NCBI GenBank assembly: GCA_020638575.1 | Contig: JACKIH010000003.1 | Span: 725,501 to 789,500 of the forward strand | DNA: 64,000 nt | Direction: 5' to 3' | DNA from: Rhodospirillaceae bacterium | GTDB taxonomy: Bacteria; Pseudomonadota; Alphaproteobacteria; DSM-16000; Inquilinaceae | Shown here: one piece after another, positions 12,250 to 21,241 of the stretch | Numbering within the stretch: position 1 is the stretch's first letter | Layout of the letters: each line of letters opens with the position of its first letter | Program-made: the position numbers and the translations under genes | The notes under the pieces: model-generated | The model's database searches: none | The model's input: only the letters and a program-made list of their open reading frames with translations | What the model was told of the DNA's origin: nothing

Positions 12250-13113
12250 ATGCTGCTCATCGTCGGAGCCCTCGTCGTCGTCCTCTGCACGCTCGGCGGC
12301 TATACTGCGCTTGGCGGGCACTTGGCAGTGCTGGTGCAGCCGTTCGAAGTGGTGATCATCGTCGGCTCCGCGATCGGCGCCTACATCATCGCCAACCCCA
12401 AGAACGTCTTGACCAAAACCGGCAAGGCGCTCGGCATGGCATTGAGCGGCAAGCGCTACAACAAGACTCAGTACCTGGAGCTTCTGAGCCTGCTCTACCA
12501 GCTTTTCAAGGTGGCGAAGACCAAGGGCATGCTGACCTTGGAGCAGCACATCGAAAAGCCGGATACCAGTACGATCTTCCAGCAGTTCCCCGGGATCTAC
12601 CAGAACCCGGTGGCGCTGACGTTCATCTGCGACTATCTGCGCCTGATGTCGCTGGGATCGGAGGATCCCCACACGCTGGAAGACCTGATGGACGAGGAGA
12701 TCGAGACCGCCCACGAGGAATCGCTCCAGGTCTCCACGGCGCTGCAGACCATGGCGGACGCCATGCCGGCCCTGGGCATCGTCGCGGCGGTGCTGGGCGT
12801 GATCAAGACCATGGGTGCGATCACCGAGCCGCCGGAGGTGCTGGGTCACCTGATCGGCGGCGCGCTGGTGGGCACCTTCCTCGGCGTGTGGATTTCCTAC
12901 GGCTTCCTGGCGCCGATCGCCAGTTCGCTGAAGGCCATGTCGGATTCCCAGATCAAGTACTTCCAGTGCATCAAGGCCGGCCTGCTGGCCCATCTGCACG
13001 GCTACGCGCCGGCGGTTTCCATCGAGTTCGCGCGCAAGGTCCTGTTCTCCGAGGTGCGGCCGGACTTCTACGAGGTGGAGGAGACCACCCAGGCCCTGCC
13101 ACCGGCAGCCTGA
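12250..13113 (+). CDS. motA: Flagellar motor stator protein MotA
   Basis: A 287-residue inner-membrane protein forming, with MotB, the proton-conducting stator of the flagellar motor. Two N-terminal helices (about 1-20 and 32-50), a long cytoplasmic loop with the charged residues that contact FliG (about 60-165), and two further helices at about 170-190 and 203-225. The conserved prolines are seen in MADAMPALGIVAAVLG and in FLAPIASSLK. Length is normal for the family. motB follows after 25 bp, forming a two-gene operon. No other flagellar gene is in the window. The ribosome binding site before ATG 12250 is weak. Confidence 0.95.
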   Translation: MLLIVGALVVVLCTLGGYTALGGHLAVLVQPFEVVIIVGSAIGAYIIANPKNVLTKTGKALGMALSGKRYNKTQYLELLSLLYQLFKVAKTKGMLTLEQHIEKPDTSTIFQQFPGIYQNPVALTFICDYLRLMSLGSEDPHTLEDLMDEEIETAHEESLQVSTALQTMADAMPALGIVAAVLGVIKTMGAITEPPEVLGHLIGGALVGTFLGVWISYGFLAPIASSLKAMSDSQIKYFQCIKAGLLAHLHGYAPAVSIEFARKVLFSEVRPDFYEVEETTQALPPAA

Positions 13114-13138
13114 CGCCCGGTAGAGAGCGCCCGGCATC

Positions 13139-14224
13139 ATGACGCTGAACGCCCCCATCATCATCAAGAAGAAGAAGAAGGGCCACGGCCACGGCCACCA
13201 CGGCGGTGCCTGGAAGGTGGCCTATGCCGACTTCGTAACGGCCATGATGGCGTTCTTCCTGCTGCTGTGGCTGCTCAACGTCACCACCGACGAACAGCGC
13301 CGCGGCATCGCCGACTACTTCGACCCGGCGTCGGCCTCGCGCACCACCAGCGGCTCCGGCGGCGTGCTGGGCGGCCTCACCGTGGGCACGCCGGGCCACA
13401 TGTCGAGCCCCAGTTCCGAGTTCAGCCTGGAACACGCCGTGCCGGGCCGCGCCGAACCGGTGCCCGACAGCCATACCATCGCGTCGGGTGCGGTGGACGA
13501 GCCGACCGATGATCCCAGCGAGACCGACGATCCCGTCACCGCCGAGGTGCCGGACCCCGACGTGGACCCCGATGCCGACCTGGAGGAGACCGCCGAGGCG
13601 GCGGCCGAGTACCTTTCCAGCTTCGCCCAGGCCCCGGCCGGCGAGCGGGCCGAAGCCATCGAAGCCCTGCGCGAGGAACTGGGCGAGCAGCAGTTCCGCC
13701 AGGTCATGGCGCAGATGGAGCACGAGCAGTTCACCGAGGCGACGGAAGAGATCCGGGCGGCGCTGCGCGCCAACAGCGGCCTCGATCTCGACGAGTTCGA
13801 CAACAACCTGGTGATCGAGGAAATCCCCGACGGGCTGCGTATCCAGATCCTCGACCGCGACCAGACGGCCATGTTCGAAAGCGGCAGTGCGGAGATGATG
13901 GGCCACACCCGCGAGTTGATGCGCGTGGTGGCGCAAGCCATCGCCCCCCTGAGCAACGACATCTCCATCAGCGGCCACACCGATTCGCAGCCGTTCCGCA
14001 ACGGCAGCACCTACGACAACTGGGATCTGTCGGTGGACCGCGCCAACGCCAGCCGGCGGACACTGGTGGATTTCGGCATTCCGCCCGACCGCATCGCCAA
14101 CGTGGTGGGCCTGGCCGATACCCAGCCCATGTACCCCGAAGACACCGCCGATCCGCGCAATCGCAGGATCTCCATCGTCCTGCTCAGCAATGCCGTCAGC
14201 GCCGCCGCCTCTCCCCGTCTCTAG
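13139..14224 (+). CDS. motB: Flagellar motor stator protein MotB
   Basis: A 361-residue stator partner of MotA. A Lys/His-rich cytoplasmic start is followed by AYADFVTAMMAFFLLLWLLN, in which D31 is the proton-binding aspartate (D32 in E. coli). A long acidic Pro/Asp/Glu-rich linker (about 90-180) leads to the C-terminal OmpA-like peptidoglycan-binding domain with SGHTDSQPF and NRRISIVLL (about 230-355). The linker is longer than in E. coli MotB (308 residues), as is common in alphaproteobacteria. The low-complexity N-terminus (five Lys then GHGHGHH) is unusual in detail. Confidence 0.94.
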   Translation: MTLNAPIIIKKKKKGHGHGHHGGAWKVAYADFVTAMMAFFLLLWLLNVTTDEQRRGIADYFDPASASRTTSGSGGVLGGLTVGTPGHMSSPSSEFSLEHAVPGRAEPVPDSHTIASGAVDEPTDDPSETDDPVTAEVPDPDVDPDADLEETAEAAAEYLSSFAQAPAGERAEAIEALREELGEQQFRQVMAQMEHEQFTEATEEIRAALRANSGLDLDEFDNNLVIEEIPDGLRIQILDRDQTAMFESGSAEMMGHTRELMRVVAQAIAPLSNDISISGHTDSQPFRNGSTYDNWDLSVDRANASRRTLVDFGIPPDRIANVVGLADTQPMYPEDTADPRNRRISIVLLSNAVSAAASPRL

Positions 14225-14410
14225 CCTGCGGCGGCCGTACAGTTGACCCTGTCACGGCTCCGGGCCATCCTTAGGTTGAGGCTGTGGGTGCAGGGGGCCC
14301 ACGACGGCATGAAGTTGACACATGGCAATGGGCCTATCGGCGTCAGGGTGGCGATGCTCCGGGCAGTCCCGGTGCGGCGCGCGCCGCCCATCGTGATGCT
14401 GGGCTGAGCC

Positions 14411-15190
14411 GTGATGTCCCTGATCCAACCCGATGTTACCCGGTTGCACCATTTCTTCCGGTCGGGGCCGATGCCGTGCCCCTACCTGGCCGGACGGGTG
14501 GAGCGCAAGCTGTTCACCCGGCTCAGCGGGACCGATGCCGGCGACCTCAACTCCCAGCTATCCGTGGCCGGCTTCCGGCGCAGCCACGACATCGTCTACC
14601 GTCCGGTGTGCCAAGGCTGCGTTGCCTGCGTGCCGGTGCGCATCCCGGCGCGCCGCCTGCAGCTCAACCGCACCCAACGGCGGCTGGCGAAGATGAACGC
14701 GGACCTGGCCATCGTCGAGCGGCCGCCCCACGCCACCCCGGAGCAGTACCAGCTCTTCATGCGCTACCAGCGCGACCGCCATGGCGAGAGCGACATGGCG
14801 CGGATGTCGCGCGCCGACTTCGAGGCGATGATCGAGGAAGGCAACGCCAGCGCCCGGCTGTTCGAGTTCCGCAGGTCCGACAACATCCTGCTCGGCGCCA
14901 TGCTGGCGGACCGTCTGGCCGATGGCTTCTCCGCGGTCTACAGCTTCTTCGAACCCGACGATGCCAGGCGCAGCCTGGGCACCTTCATGGTGCTGGCGCT
15001 GGTGCAGATGGCCCTGCGGGAGAACACCGATAACGTCTATCTCGGCTATTGGATCGCCGATTGCCGCAAGATGTCCTACAAGACCTCGTTCCAGCCGCTG
15101 GAGGCCTTGGGACCCGGCGGCTGGCACGACATGACCCCGGCGCCGGCCGCATCGGCAAGCCCGGCAGCCGCCGCGGCGGCCGAAGGTTAA
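14411..15190 (+). CDS. bpt: Aspartate/glutamate leucyltransferase or arginyl-transferase Bpt
   Basis: A 259-residue aminoacyl-tRNA-protein transferase of the Ate1/Bpt family, which adds Leu (or Arg) to N-terminal acidic residues and feeds proteins to ClpS/ClpAP in the N-degron pathway. Seen: CPYLAGRVERKLFTRL, the Cys-containing RPVCQGCVACVPVRIP, LNRTQRR, and the C-terminal acyltransferase-like NVYLGYWIADCRKMSYKTSF. GTG 14411 and ATG 14414 are adjacent; either could start. The Ala-rich last 20 residues are beyond the family core. It is monocistronic between motB and the TRAP binding protein. Confidence 0.92.
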   Translation: MMSLIQPDVTRLHHFFRSGPMPCPYLAGRVERKLFTRLSGTDAGDLNSQLSVAGFRRSHDIVYRPVCQGCVACVPVRIPARRLQLNRTQRRLAKMNADLAIVERPPHATPEQYQLFMRYQRDRHGESDMARMSRADFEAMIEEGNASARLFEFRRSDNILLGAMLADRLADGFSAVYSFFEPDDARRSLGTFMVLALVQMALRENTDNVYLGYWIADCRKMSYKTSFQPLEALGPGGWHDMTPAPAASASPAAAAAAEG

Positions 15191-15310
15191 CGCCGCCTCA
15201 CGATCCCCGCGATTGTTTAGCCGGCCCATTCCGGCTATTTCTCAAGGCAGGCGGCCCCTCGCGGCCACCGGCAATGCATGTGCAAGAACACTCTTAGGGA
15301 GGACCGCAAG

Positions 15311-16426
15311 TTGACTGTCGAACGCCGCAAATTCCTTCTTGGCGCCGCCGCCGCTGGTGTAGGCGGAGCGGCTGCCGCCGCCTCCAGCTTCCCGCGCCCG
15401 GCCATCGCCCAGGATCGCCGCGAATGGCGCATGGTCACCACCTGGCCGGCCAACTTCCCCGGGCTGGGCACCGGTGCCAACCTGCTGGGACAGTACATTT
15501 CCACCGCGTCCGAAGGCCGGCTCACCGTGTCGGTCTACGGGGCCGGCGAGATCGTGCCGGCCTTCGAGGCCATGGACGCGGTGCAGAACGGCACCGTGGA
15601 GATGGGCCACGGCGCGCCCTACTATTGGAAGGGCAAGGAAGACGCCAGCCAGTACCTGGCCGCCGTTCCCTTCGGCATGAGCGCCCAGGAAATGAACTCC
15701 TGGTACCAGTACGGCGGCGGTCAGGAGCTGGCCGACCGCGTGTACGAGCGGATGAACACCAAGTTCTTCCCGTCCGGCAACACCGGCACCCAGATGGGCG
15801 GCTGGTTCAATGTCGAGATGAACACGCTGGAAGACTACAACGGCCTGAAGATGCGCATCCCCGGCCTCGGCGGCGAAGTGGTCGCGGCGGCCGGCGGCAC
15901 CGTGGTCAACCTGCCGGGTGGCGAGATCCTGCCGGCCCTGCAATCCGGCGCCATCGACGCCACCGAGTGGGTGGGCCCGTACAACGACCTGGCCTTCGGC
16001 CTCTACCAGGTGGCCCAGTACTACTACTATCCGGGCTGGCACGAGCCCGGCACGGTGCTGGACAACTTCATCAACCTGGATGCCTGGAACGACCTGCCGG
16101 ACGACCTCAAGGCGATCGTGGAGCAAGCCAACCGGGCCGTGAACCAGATGGTGCTCAGCGAGTTCGTGGCGCGCAACAACCAGGCGCTGCGGACCTTGAT
16201 CGACGAGCACGGCGTTGAGCTGCGCCGCTTCCCCGACGAGCTGCTGCAGGGCCTGGGCGCCCTGGCCGGCCAGGTGATCACCGACCTGGCGTCGGCCGAT
16301 CCGCTGAGCGCCGAGGTGCTGCAGTCCATGGCAGCCTTCCGCTCCACCGCCATCCAGTGGGCGAACATTTCGGAACTGGCCTTCGCTTCGGCGCGGGCCC
16401 TGGACTACCAGTGGGTCCAGCTCTGA
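15311..16426 (+). CDS. TRAP transporter solute-binding protein, TakP-like
   Basis: A 371-residue periplasmic binding protein with a twin-arginine signal (VERRKFLLGAAAAG, then a predicted cut after AIAQ). Start is TTG 15311 because AGGGAGGA ends 7 nt upstream; an ATG at 15278 lacks such a site. The mature part contains TTWPANFPGLGTGA, PYYWKGKEDA, MRIPGLGGEVV, ALQSGAIDATEWVGPYNDLA and YYYPGWHEPG, which match the TakP/FcbT1 branch; TakP of Rhodobacter binds 2-oxo acids such as pyruvate with sodium. A 2-oxo acid or related carboxylate is therefore the best guess. An intrinsic terminator follows 43 bp after the stop. It is not adjacent to a permease gene. Confidence 0.9.
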   Translation: MTVERRKFLLGAAAAGVGGAAAAASSFPRPAIAQDRREWRMVTTWPANFPGLGTGANLLGQYISTASEGRLTVSVYGAGEIVPAFEAMDAVQNGTVEMGHGAPYYWKGKEDASQYLAAVPFGMSAQEMNSWYQYGGGQELADRVYERMNTKFFPSGNTGTQMGGWFNVEMNTLEDYNGLKMRIPGLGGEVVAAAGGTVVNLPGGEILPALQSGAIDATEWVGPYNDLAFGLYQVAQYYYYPGWHEPGTVLDNFINLDAWNDLPDDLKAIVEQANRAVNQMVLSEFVARNNQALRTLIDEHGVELRRFPDELLQGLGALAGQVITDLASADPLSAEVLQSMAAFRSTAIQWANISELAFASARALDYQWVQL

Positions 16427-16469
16427 GCTTGATCTGACGGCCCGGCCGCGAGGCTTGGGCACAGCGTCG

Positions 16470-16504
16470 AAGGGCGGGGATGCATCCCCGCCCTTTGTTG
16501 TTTG
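16470..16504 (+). terminator. Rho-independent terminator after the TRAP binding protein
   Basis: An 11-bp GC-rich stem (AAGGGCGGGGA paired with TCCCCGCCCTT) closing a TGCA loop, followed by TGTTGTTT. It stands between the stop of the binding-protein gene and the convergent small-protein gene and fits an intrinsic terminator for the rightward transcript. In the leftward direction there is no T-run. Confidence 0.8.
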
Positions 16505-16536
16505 GCGACGGACGCGCGCCCGCGCGCCGCACGTGC

Positions 16537-16833
16537 CTAGTCGCAGATCACATTCATCACCGTTTCCACGGTGTAGGAGGTCGCGCCGGGGCCGTCCGGC
16601 GGAATGGCTTCCAGCACCACGGTGGCCCGGCACGCGGTCGTTTCCACCTCGAAGGTGAGGTCCCGCAGCGCCCGGATCGAGGTGATCGCGCCATGCACCT
16701 GCGCCCCCAGGTCCTGGGAGGCCAGGATGGCTTCCACTTGGCGGACCGAATCCCAATAGGGGGGCAAGGCGGCCAGGCCGTTGGCACAGAATACCGCAAG
16801 CACCGCCGGCACAATAACTAGAGCGCGAAACAT
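16537..16833 (-). CDS. Small secreted protein of unknown function
   Basis: A 98-residue protein, MFRALVIVPAVLAVFCANG followed by a short mature domain with two cysteines (TTACRATVV and the C-terminal VMNVICD) that could form a disulfide. The N-terminus looks like a Sec signal peptide. The start at ATG 16833 is well supported by GGAGGG 8 nt upstream. No family recognised. It sits alone on the minus strand between the TRAP binding-protein gene and the larger secreted protein gene, with an AT-rich upstream stretch likely to hold its promoter. Confidence 0.65.
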   Translation of the reverse strand: MFRALVIVPAVLAVFCANGLAALPPYWDSVRQVEAILASQDLGAQVHGAITSIRALRDLTFEVETTACRATVVLEAIPPDGPGATSYTVETVMNVICD

Positions 16834-17073
16834 TTTTGCATCCCTCCGCACTCGTCTGCGTTTTCTAGGAATACATAGCGGAACGCGCGCAAAATGTCAA
16901 TAAATCCCCAAGTTCTCTAATAATCGTCAAGATGTTGCGGCCACTTTATATGAGTGGCTCTTGGCACGCTGCGGCATTCTGAGGGCGGCCGGACGCAAGA
17001 CGGGCGGGACCCAGCCCCGCCCGCCCGCTTCGCCGTGGCCACCGCCGGAGCGCGGCGGCCCATCGATGCCGGC
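16834..17073. other. AT-rich intergenic segment with a small hairpin
   Basis: This 240-bp gap has a stretch (about 16860-16960) far richer in A and T than the rest of the window, most likely the promoter of the small secreted protein gene. At 17001-17023 an 8-bp stem (CGGGCGGG / CCCGCCCG) with a 7-nt loop could weakly terminate the leftward transcript of the 17074-18264 gene; it has no T-run. Confidence 0.35.
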
Positions 17074-18264
17074 TCAGCGCGCCTGCAGGCGCTCCGGGCC
17101 GACCCATTCGTTGTAGTCGGAGCTGTAGCCGTCGTAGCTCACCTTGCACTCCCCGGTGTCGGACGGGCCGTCCTCCACCATGCCGGGATACCAGGTGCCG
17201 TTGGATTCGATCAGCACCGGCGTGCCGGAGGCACAGAGATCGGGCGCCTCCGCCGGCACCGTGGGCGCCGGCACCGCGGGCGCCACCGCCACCGGGGCGG
17301 CCGGGGCCGCGGCCGCAGCGCTGACACCGTCCGGCAGGGCCAGGCCGGAGAGATCGATCTCTGCCACCGGCGTGTCGCCGAAATACAAGGTGGCCGACGC
17401 AATGCCCACCGGCACCGACCAGATCATGTCCTCGGTGTCCGTAGCCCCCGCATTCACGCTGTTGAACTGGTGGGCCATCACGAAATCCATGAACCGCTCG
17501 CCGATCCGCCCGGTTTCGCGGCCGTTGGGGTCGAGCAGGTGAAAATCCTGGGTGTGGTAGTAGAAGCGGTCCTGGCCACGCGGGTCGTTGGCCTGCTGGC
17601 CGGTGATCGCCACCTCCAGTTCCACGAACACATTGCCCGGCGGCGCCGTGATCACGCCTGTGATGTCCTGGCTCGACTGGTTGCGGGAGACCGGTACTGC
17701 GGCCAGATAGCTGGCGTTCAGCACCTGGAAGGCCGCGAAGTCGGCCGCCGCGGGCGCTTCGGCCACCGCGGGAACGGTGAGTTCGGCAGAGACGGATTCG
17801 CCGATGGCGAAGGTGACCGACGGCGTGCCCGCGGGGATCAGGAAGATGGCCTGGTAGACGAGGTCGCGGTCCTCTGCCGGCCAGCCATTGGGCCGCGAGG
17901 CCGACGGCGACGACGCCGTGAAGTGGTACATGCCGAAATAGTCGTAGGACCCGACCGGGTTGAATTGGCTGCCGTCGGGCAGCGTCACCCTGACATCGCG
18001 CGAGGACGCACTGAAGCGGGTCACGGTGTCCGACCACGGCACGTCGAACACGCCGCGGACGTCGAGGAAGATCATGCCCTGGGTGGCCAGCGTTTCGGGA
18101 TGGCAGCAAGGCCGGCCGTCGCGTTCGTGCCAGCTCACCAGCGACGGATAGGCGTGGGTTTCAATGCTGATGACGGACAGGTCCTGCGCCTCGGCCGGTC
18201 GCGGGCCAAACGCCACCCCTGCGGCAATGGCCAGGATGGCTGCCGTAAAACCTCGACTACGCAT
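17074..18264 (-). CDS. Secreted protein with a C-terminal Tudor-like domain, function unknown
   Basis: A 396-residue protein with a clear signal peptide (MRSRGFTAAILAIAAGVAFG, cut after AEA). Start ATG 18264 has AGGAGAG about 7 nt upstream. The mature protein has two cysteines in GRPCCHP, then two or three beta-rich segments with FLIPAGTP and ATLYFGDTPV, and an Ala/Pro-rich linker (about 315-345). The last 50 residues, with NGTWYPGMV, CKVSYDGY and NEWV, look like the small Tudor/agenet-type barrel found in some bacterial secreted proteins. Not recognised as a known family overall. It lies next to the TRAP permease genes, but with a 104-bp gap and its own ribosome site, so a role in transport is not shown. 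Confidence 0.75.
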   Translation of the reverse strand: MRSRGFTAAILAIAAGVAFGPRPAEAQDLSVISIETHAYPSLVSWHERDGRPCCHPETLATQGMIFLDVRGVFDVPWSDTVTRFSASSRDVRVTLPDGSQFNPVGSYDYFGMYHFTASSPSASRPNGWPAEDRDLVYQAIFLIPAGTPSVTFAIGESVSAELTVPAVAEAPAAADFAAFQVLNASYLAAVPVSRNQSSQDITGVITAPPGNVFVELEVAITGQQANDPRGQDRFYYHTQDFHLLDPNGRETGRIGERFMDFVMAHQFNSVNAGATDTEDMIWSVPVGIASATLYFGDTPVAEIDLSGLALPDGVSAAAAAPAAPVAVAPAVPAPTVPAEAPDLCASGTPVLIESNGTWYPGMVEDGPSDTGECKVSYDGYSSDYNEWVGPERLQAR

Positions 18265-18368
18265 ATGGGCTCTCTCCTGTTTTCCTTCGGTCGTCACGAT
18301 CGCACGGCGCCAAGGTGCGCCCTGCTGCGGCGATGGGGTGCCGGTGTCGGCCGGCAGCGCTCGCCACG

Positions 18369-19754
18369 TCACACGAAGCTGGGCAGCCAGGTCGCCAGGT
18401 CGGGCACAGCCGCCAGGATGCCCAGCATGATGATCTGGATGATCACGAAGGGGATGATGCCCTTGTAGATGTCCAGGGTCGGCAGGCTGGGGGGAGCGAC
18501 ACCGCGCAGATAGAACAGGGCGAAGCCGAAGGGCGGCGTCAGGAACGATGTCTGCAGGTTGACGGCGATCATCACCCCCAGCCACACCGGATCGATGTCC
18601 ATCATCAGCAGCACCGGGCCGACGATGGGCACCACCACGAACACGATCTCGATGAAGTCGAGGAAGAAGCCCATCACGAACATCAGGGCCATCACCACCA
18701 GCACCGCGCTGAAGGTGCCGCCCGGCATGTTGGAGAGCACGTCGCGCACGATGGCTTCGCCGCCGAGCCCGCGGAACACCAGGCTGAAGACCGAGGCCCC
18801 CAGCAGGATCACGAACACCATGCAGCTAATCTTCAGGGTGGAGCGGCTGACGATGCGCAGCACCTCGATGTTGAACTGGCGGCGGAAGGCCGCAAGGATC
18901 GACGCGCCGATGGCCCCGACGGCGGCCGATTCCGTGGGCGTGGCGATGCCGGCCAGGATGGAGCCGAGCACCGCGACGATCAGCAGCGTCGGCGGCACCA
19001 TCACCACCACCACGCGGTGGCGCAGGCTGCGCTGCTCTTCCGGATCGGCTTCCAGGGCCGGGGCCGCCTTCGGCCGGGTGATGGCAATGAAGATCACCCA
19101 GGCCATGTACAGCACCACCAGGCACAGGCCCGGCAGGAAGGCACCGGCGAACAGGTCGACCACCGACACCGGCTCCGGCGCGAAATTGCCGACGGCGAGC
19201 TGTGCCTGGGTGTAGGCGCCCTGCAGGATGTCGCCCAGCAGCACCAGCACGATGGACGGCGGGATGATCTGGCCGAGCGTGCCGGAGGCACAGATCACGC
19301 CGGTGGCCAGCTTGGGGTCGTAGCCGCCCTTCAGCATGGCCGGCAGGGACAGCAGGCCCATGGTGACCACGGTGGCGCCGACGATGCCGGTCGAGGCCGC
19401 CAGCAGCATGCCGACGAAGATCACCGACAGGCCGAGGCCGCCGCGCAGCTTGCCGAACATTAGCCCCATGGTCTGGAGCAGTTCCTCGGCCACCTTGGAG
19501 CGCTCCAGCATCACCCCCATGAAGACGAACAGGGGCACGGCCACCAGGACCTCGTTCACCATCACGCCGAAATAGCGCGAGGCGAGCGCACCGAAGAGGT
19601 TGAACTGGAAGACGTCGAGCAGCATGCCGATGCCGGCGAAGAGCACCGCCGTGCCGGCCAGAGAGAAGGCGACGGGAAAGCCCATCACCAACACGAAGCA
19701 GGCGCCGAGGAACATCAGCAGGCTAAGGACTTCTCCGAGACCAGCGTGGGACAC
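18369..19754 (-). CDS. TRAP transporter large permease (DctM family), copy 1
   Basis: A 461-residue inner-membrane protein with about 12 hydrophobic helices, the ion-coupled channel subunit of a TRAP transporter. Family segments: VLVAVPLFVFMGVMLERS, LAASTGIVGATVVTMGLLSLPAML, GTLGQIIPPSIVLVLLGD, ATPTESAAVGAIGA, MNLQTSFLTPPFGFALFYLRGVAP. It pairs with the small permease whose gene ends 5 bp upstream. It belongs to the FcbT3 type (mannitol/chloroaromatic or keto acid TRAP systems), consistent with the TakP-like binding protein nearby. Confidence 0.92.
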   Translation of the reverse strand: MSHAGLGEVLSLLMFLGACFVLVMGFPVAFSLAGTAVLFAGIGMLLDVFQFNLFGALASRYFGVMVNEVLVAVPLFVFMGVMLERSKVAEELLQTMGLMFGKLRGGLGLSVIFVGMLLAASTGIVGATVVTMGLLSLPAMLKGGYDPKLATGVICASGTLGQIIPPSIVLVLLGDILQGAYTQAQLAVGNFAPEPVSVVDLFAGAFLPGLCLVVLYMAWVIFIAITRPKAAPALEADPEEQRSLRHRVVVVMVPPTLLIVAVLGSILAGIATPTESAAVGAIGASILAAFRRQFNIEVLRIVSRSTLKISCMVFVILLGASVFSLVFRGLGGEAIVRDVLSNMPGGTFSAVLVVMALMFVMGFFLDFIEIVFVVVPIVGPVLLMMDIDPVWLGVMIAVNLQTSFLTPPFGFALFYLRGVAPPSLPTLDIYKGIIPFVIIQIIMLGILAAVPDLATWLPSFV

Positions 19755-19759
19755 GTCGC

Positions 19760-20437
19760 CTACTCCTCCCCGTTCGCGCTCGCGTTGGCTTCGTCGACAA
19801 ACGGGCCGTAGCCCCTGAGGATCAGGTAGGACCGCGCCGCCAGGCTCAGGCCCTGCAGCAGCACCAGCACGCAGAACACCAGAATGGCCGTCTTCAGCAG
19901 ATAGAGACGGGGCAGGCCCCCCGCCTCGCGCGAAACCTCGCCGCGGTCCCAGCTATCCCAGACATAGGGCATGGCCACCTGGGCGAGGATCACCAGCACC
20001 GGCATCAGCAGCAGCATCACGCCGAACAGGTCGACCCACGCCTTGTAGCGGATCGAGGCCGGCCGGTAGATCACGTCGACCCGCACATGGGCATCGTGCA
20101 GCAGGGCGTAGCCGGCCCCCACCATGAACACGAGCCCGTGCATCCACACGTAGCTTTCCTGGATATCGACCCGGCCGAAGTTGAACACGTAGCGCATCAC
20201 CACCACGGCAAAGGTGGTGAGCACCATGGCGACGCACAGCCAGGAGACCATGCGGCCCACCCAGTCGTTCACGGCGTCGACCGTCCGGACGAACCGCGGC
20301 AGCCAGCGCGGCAGCACCGCACCGAGTACGATCACCGGAACCAGAACATAAAGCAGCAGAATGCCGGCATCGTCGCGCACTGCCGCTTCGAGTGCCACCA
20401 GCGTGCCGGCCAGCAGACCGCCGGCCTCACCGTCCAT
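19760..20437 (-). CDS. TRAP transporter small permease (DctQ family), copy 1
   Basis: A 225-residue membrane protein with four main helices. Seen: MVSWLCVAMVLTTFAVVVMRYVFNFG, DIQESYVWMHGLVFMVGAGYALLHDAHVRVDV, and REAGGLPRLYLLKTAI, all typical of the small TRAP subunit of the FcbT2 type. It has an extra N-terminal helix (about 25-42) compared with the minimal 170-residue form. It forms a two-gene unit with the large permease. It is divergent from the second DctQ-DctM pair across a 286-bp gap that must contain both promoters. Confidence 0.88.
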   Translation of the reverse strand: MDGEAGGLLAGTLVALEAAVRDDAGILLLYVLVPVIVLGAVLPRWLPRFVRTVDAVNDWVGRMVSWLCVAMVLTTFAVVVMRYVFNFGRVDIQESYVWMHGLVFMVGAGYALLHDAHVRVDVIYRPASIRYKAWVDLFGVMLLLMPVLVILAQVAMPYVWDSWDRGEVSREAGGLPRLYLLKTAILVFCVLVLLQGLSLAARSYLILRGYGPFVDEANASANGEE

Positions 20438-20723
20438 GACGTTTCCCCCTGTGTGGACTGGTCTTCTGGTTGAGTGGTCTACGCACGTCGCCCGGCCGCC
20501 GGCCGCGTGGAGCGGCCCTCAACCCAGCCATGCGCATTAGCCGAAGACTGGCAGCTAATCCAGGGAATTACGAGCTTCGCGGCAACTTGATCTTCCGAAA
20601 GCGGTCACATTGGGTCTAGGGTCGACGACACTCACCCCGCAGCATCCGGTGTTCAGGCCGACCGCTTTCCGGGGTCGGCCCCCTGGCCGCACGCAGATGC
20701 AGACCCGGATTCGACCGACCGCC

Positions 20724-21233
20724 ATGCCGTTCCTTCTGCGCGCCATCGACGCCATCGTCGCCGCCATCGGCAACGCAGTCGCATGGCTGCTCGTGCCCAT
20801 GGTGGTGGGGCAGTTCGCCCTGGTGCTGCTGCGCTACGTCTTCGGCATCGGTTCGATCATGGGCCAGGAGGCGGTGGTCTTCGGCCACGGCACCATCTTC
20901 ATGGTGATTGCCGCCTTCGTCATGCAGAAGGACGAGCATGTGCGGGTGGACATCTGGTACTCCCGCCTCGGCCTGCGTGGCCGCGCCAAGGTGGACGCCT
21001 TCGGACTGGCCCTCTTCGTGCTGCCGCTGTGCGCACTGATCCTGATCGTCGGCTGGCCCTATGTGGTGTCGTCCTGGGCGATCCTCGAAGGCTCGCGGGA
21101 GACCTCCGGCCTGCCGCTCGTGTTCGTCCACAAGACGATGGTGCTGGTATTTGCCGGGCTCCTGGCCCTGCAGGGGGTGGCGGAACTGATCCGCAAGCTG
21201 GCGGTCCTCCTGGGCTTCGTAGAGGAACGCTGA
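20724..21233 (+). CDS. TRAP transporter small permease (DctQ family), copy 2
   Basis: A 169-residue four-helix membrane protein with FALVLLRYVFGIGSIMGQEAVV, FVMQKDEHVRVDIWYS and ETSGLPLVFVHKTMVLV. The match to copy 1 is clear by motif but far from identical, so this is a separate paralogue rather than a recent duplication. Start ATG 20724 places the first helix as in the family; ATG 20697 in frame is an alternative, and neither has a good ribosome binding site. The large permease gene starts 8 bp after its stop. Confidence 0.87.
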   Translation: MPFLLRAIDAIVAAIGNAVAWLLVPMVVGQFALVLLRYVFGIGSIMGQEAVVFGHGTIFMVIAAFVMQKDEHVRVDIWYSRLGLRGRAKVDAFGLALFVLPLCALILIVGWPYVVSSWAILEGSRETSGLPLVFVHKTMVLVFAGLLALQGVAELIRKLAVLLGFVEER

Positions 21234-21241
21234 CGCACGCC

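Noticed and set aside
14313..14332. TTGACA with TATCGG as a promoter for bpt
   Set aside because: Spacing of 14 bp is too short for a normal sigma-70 promoter.
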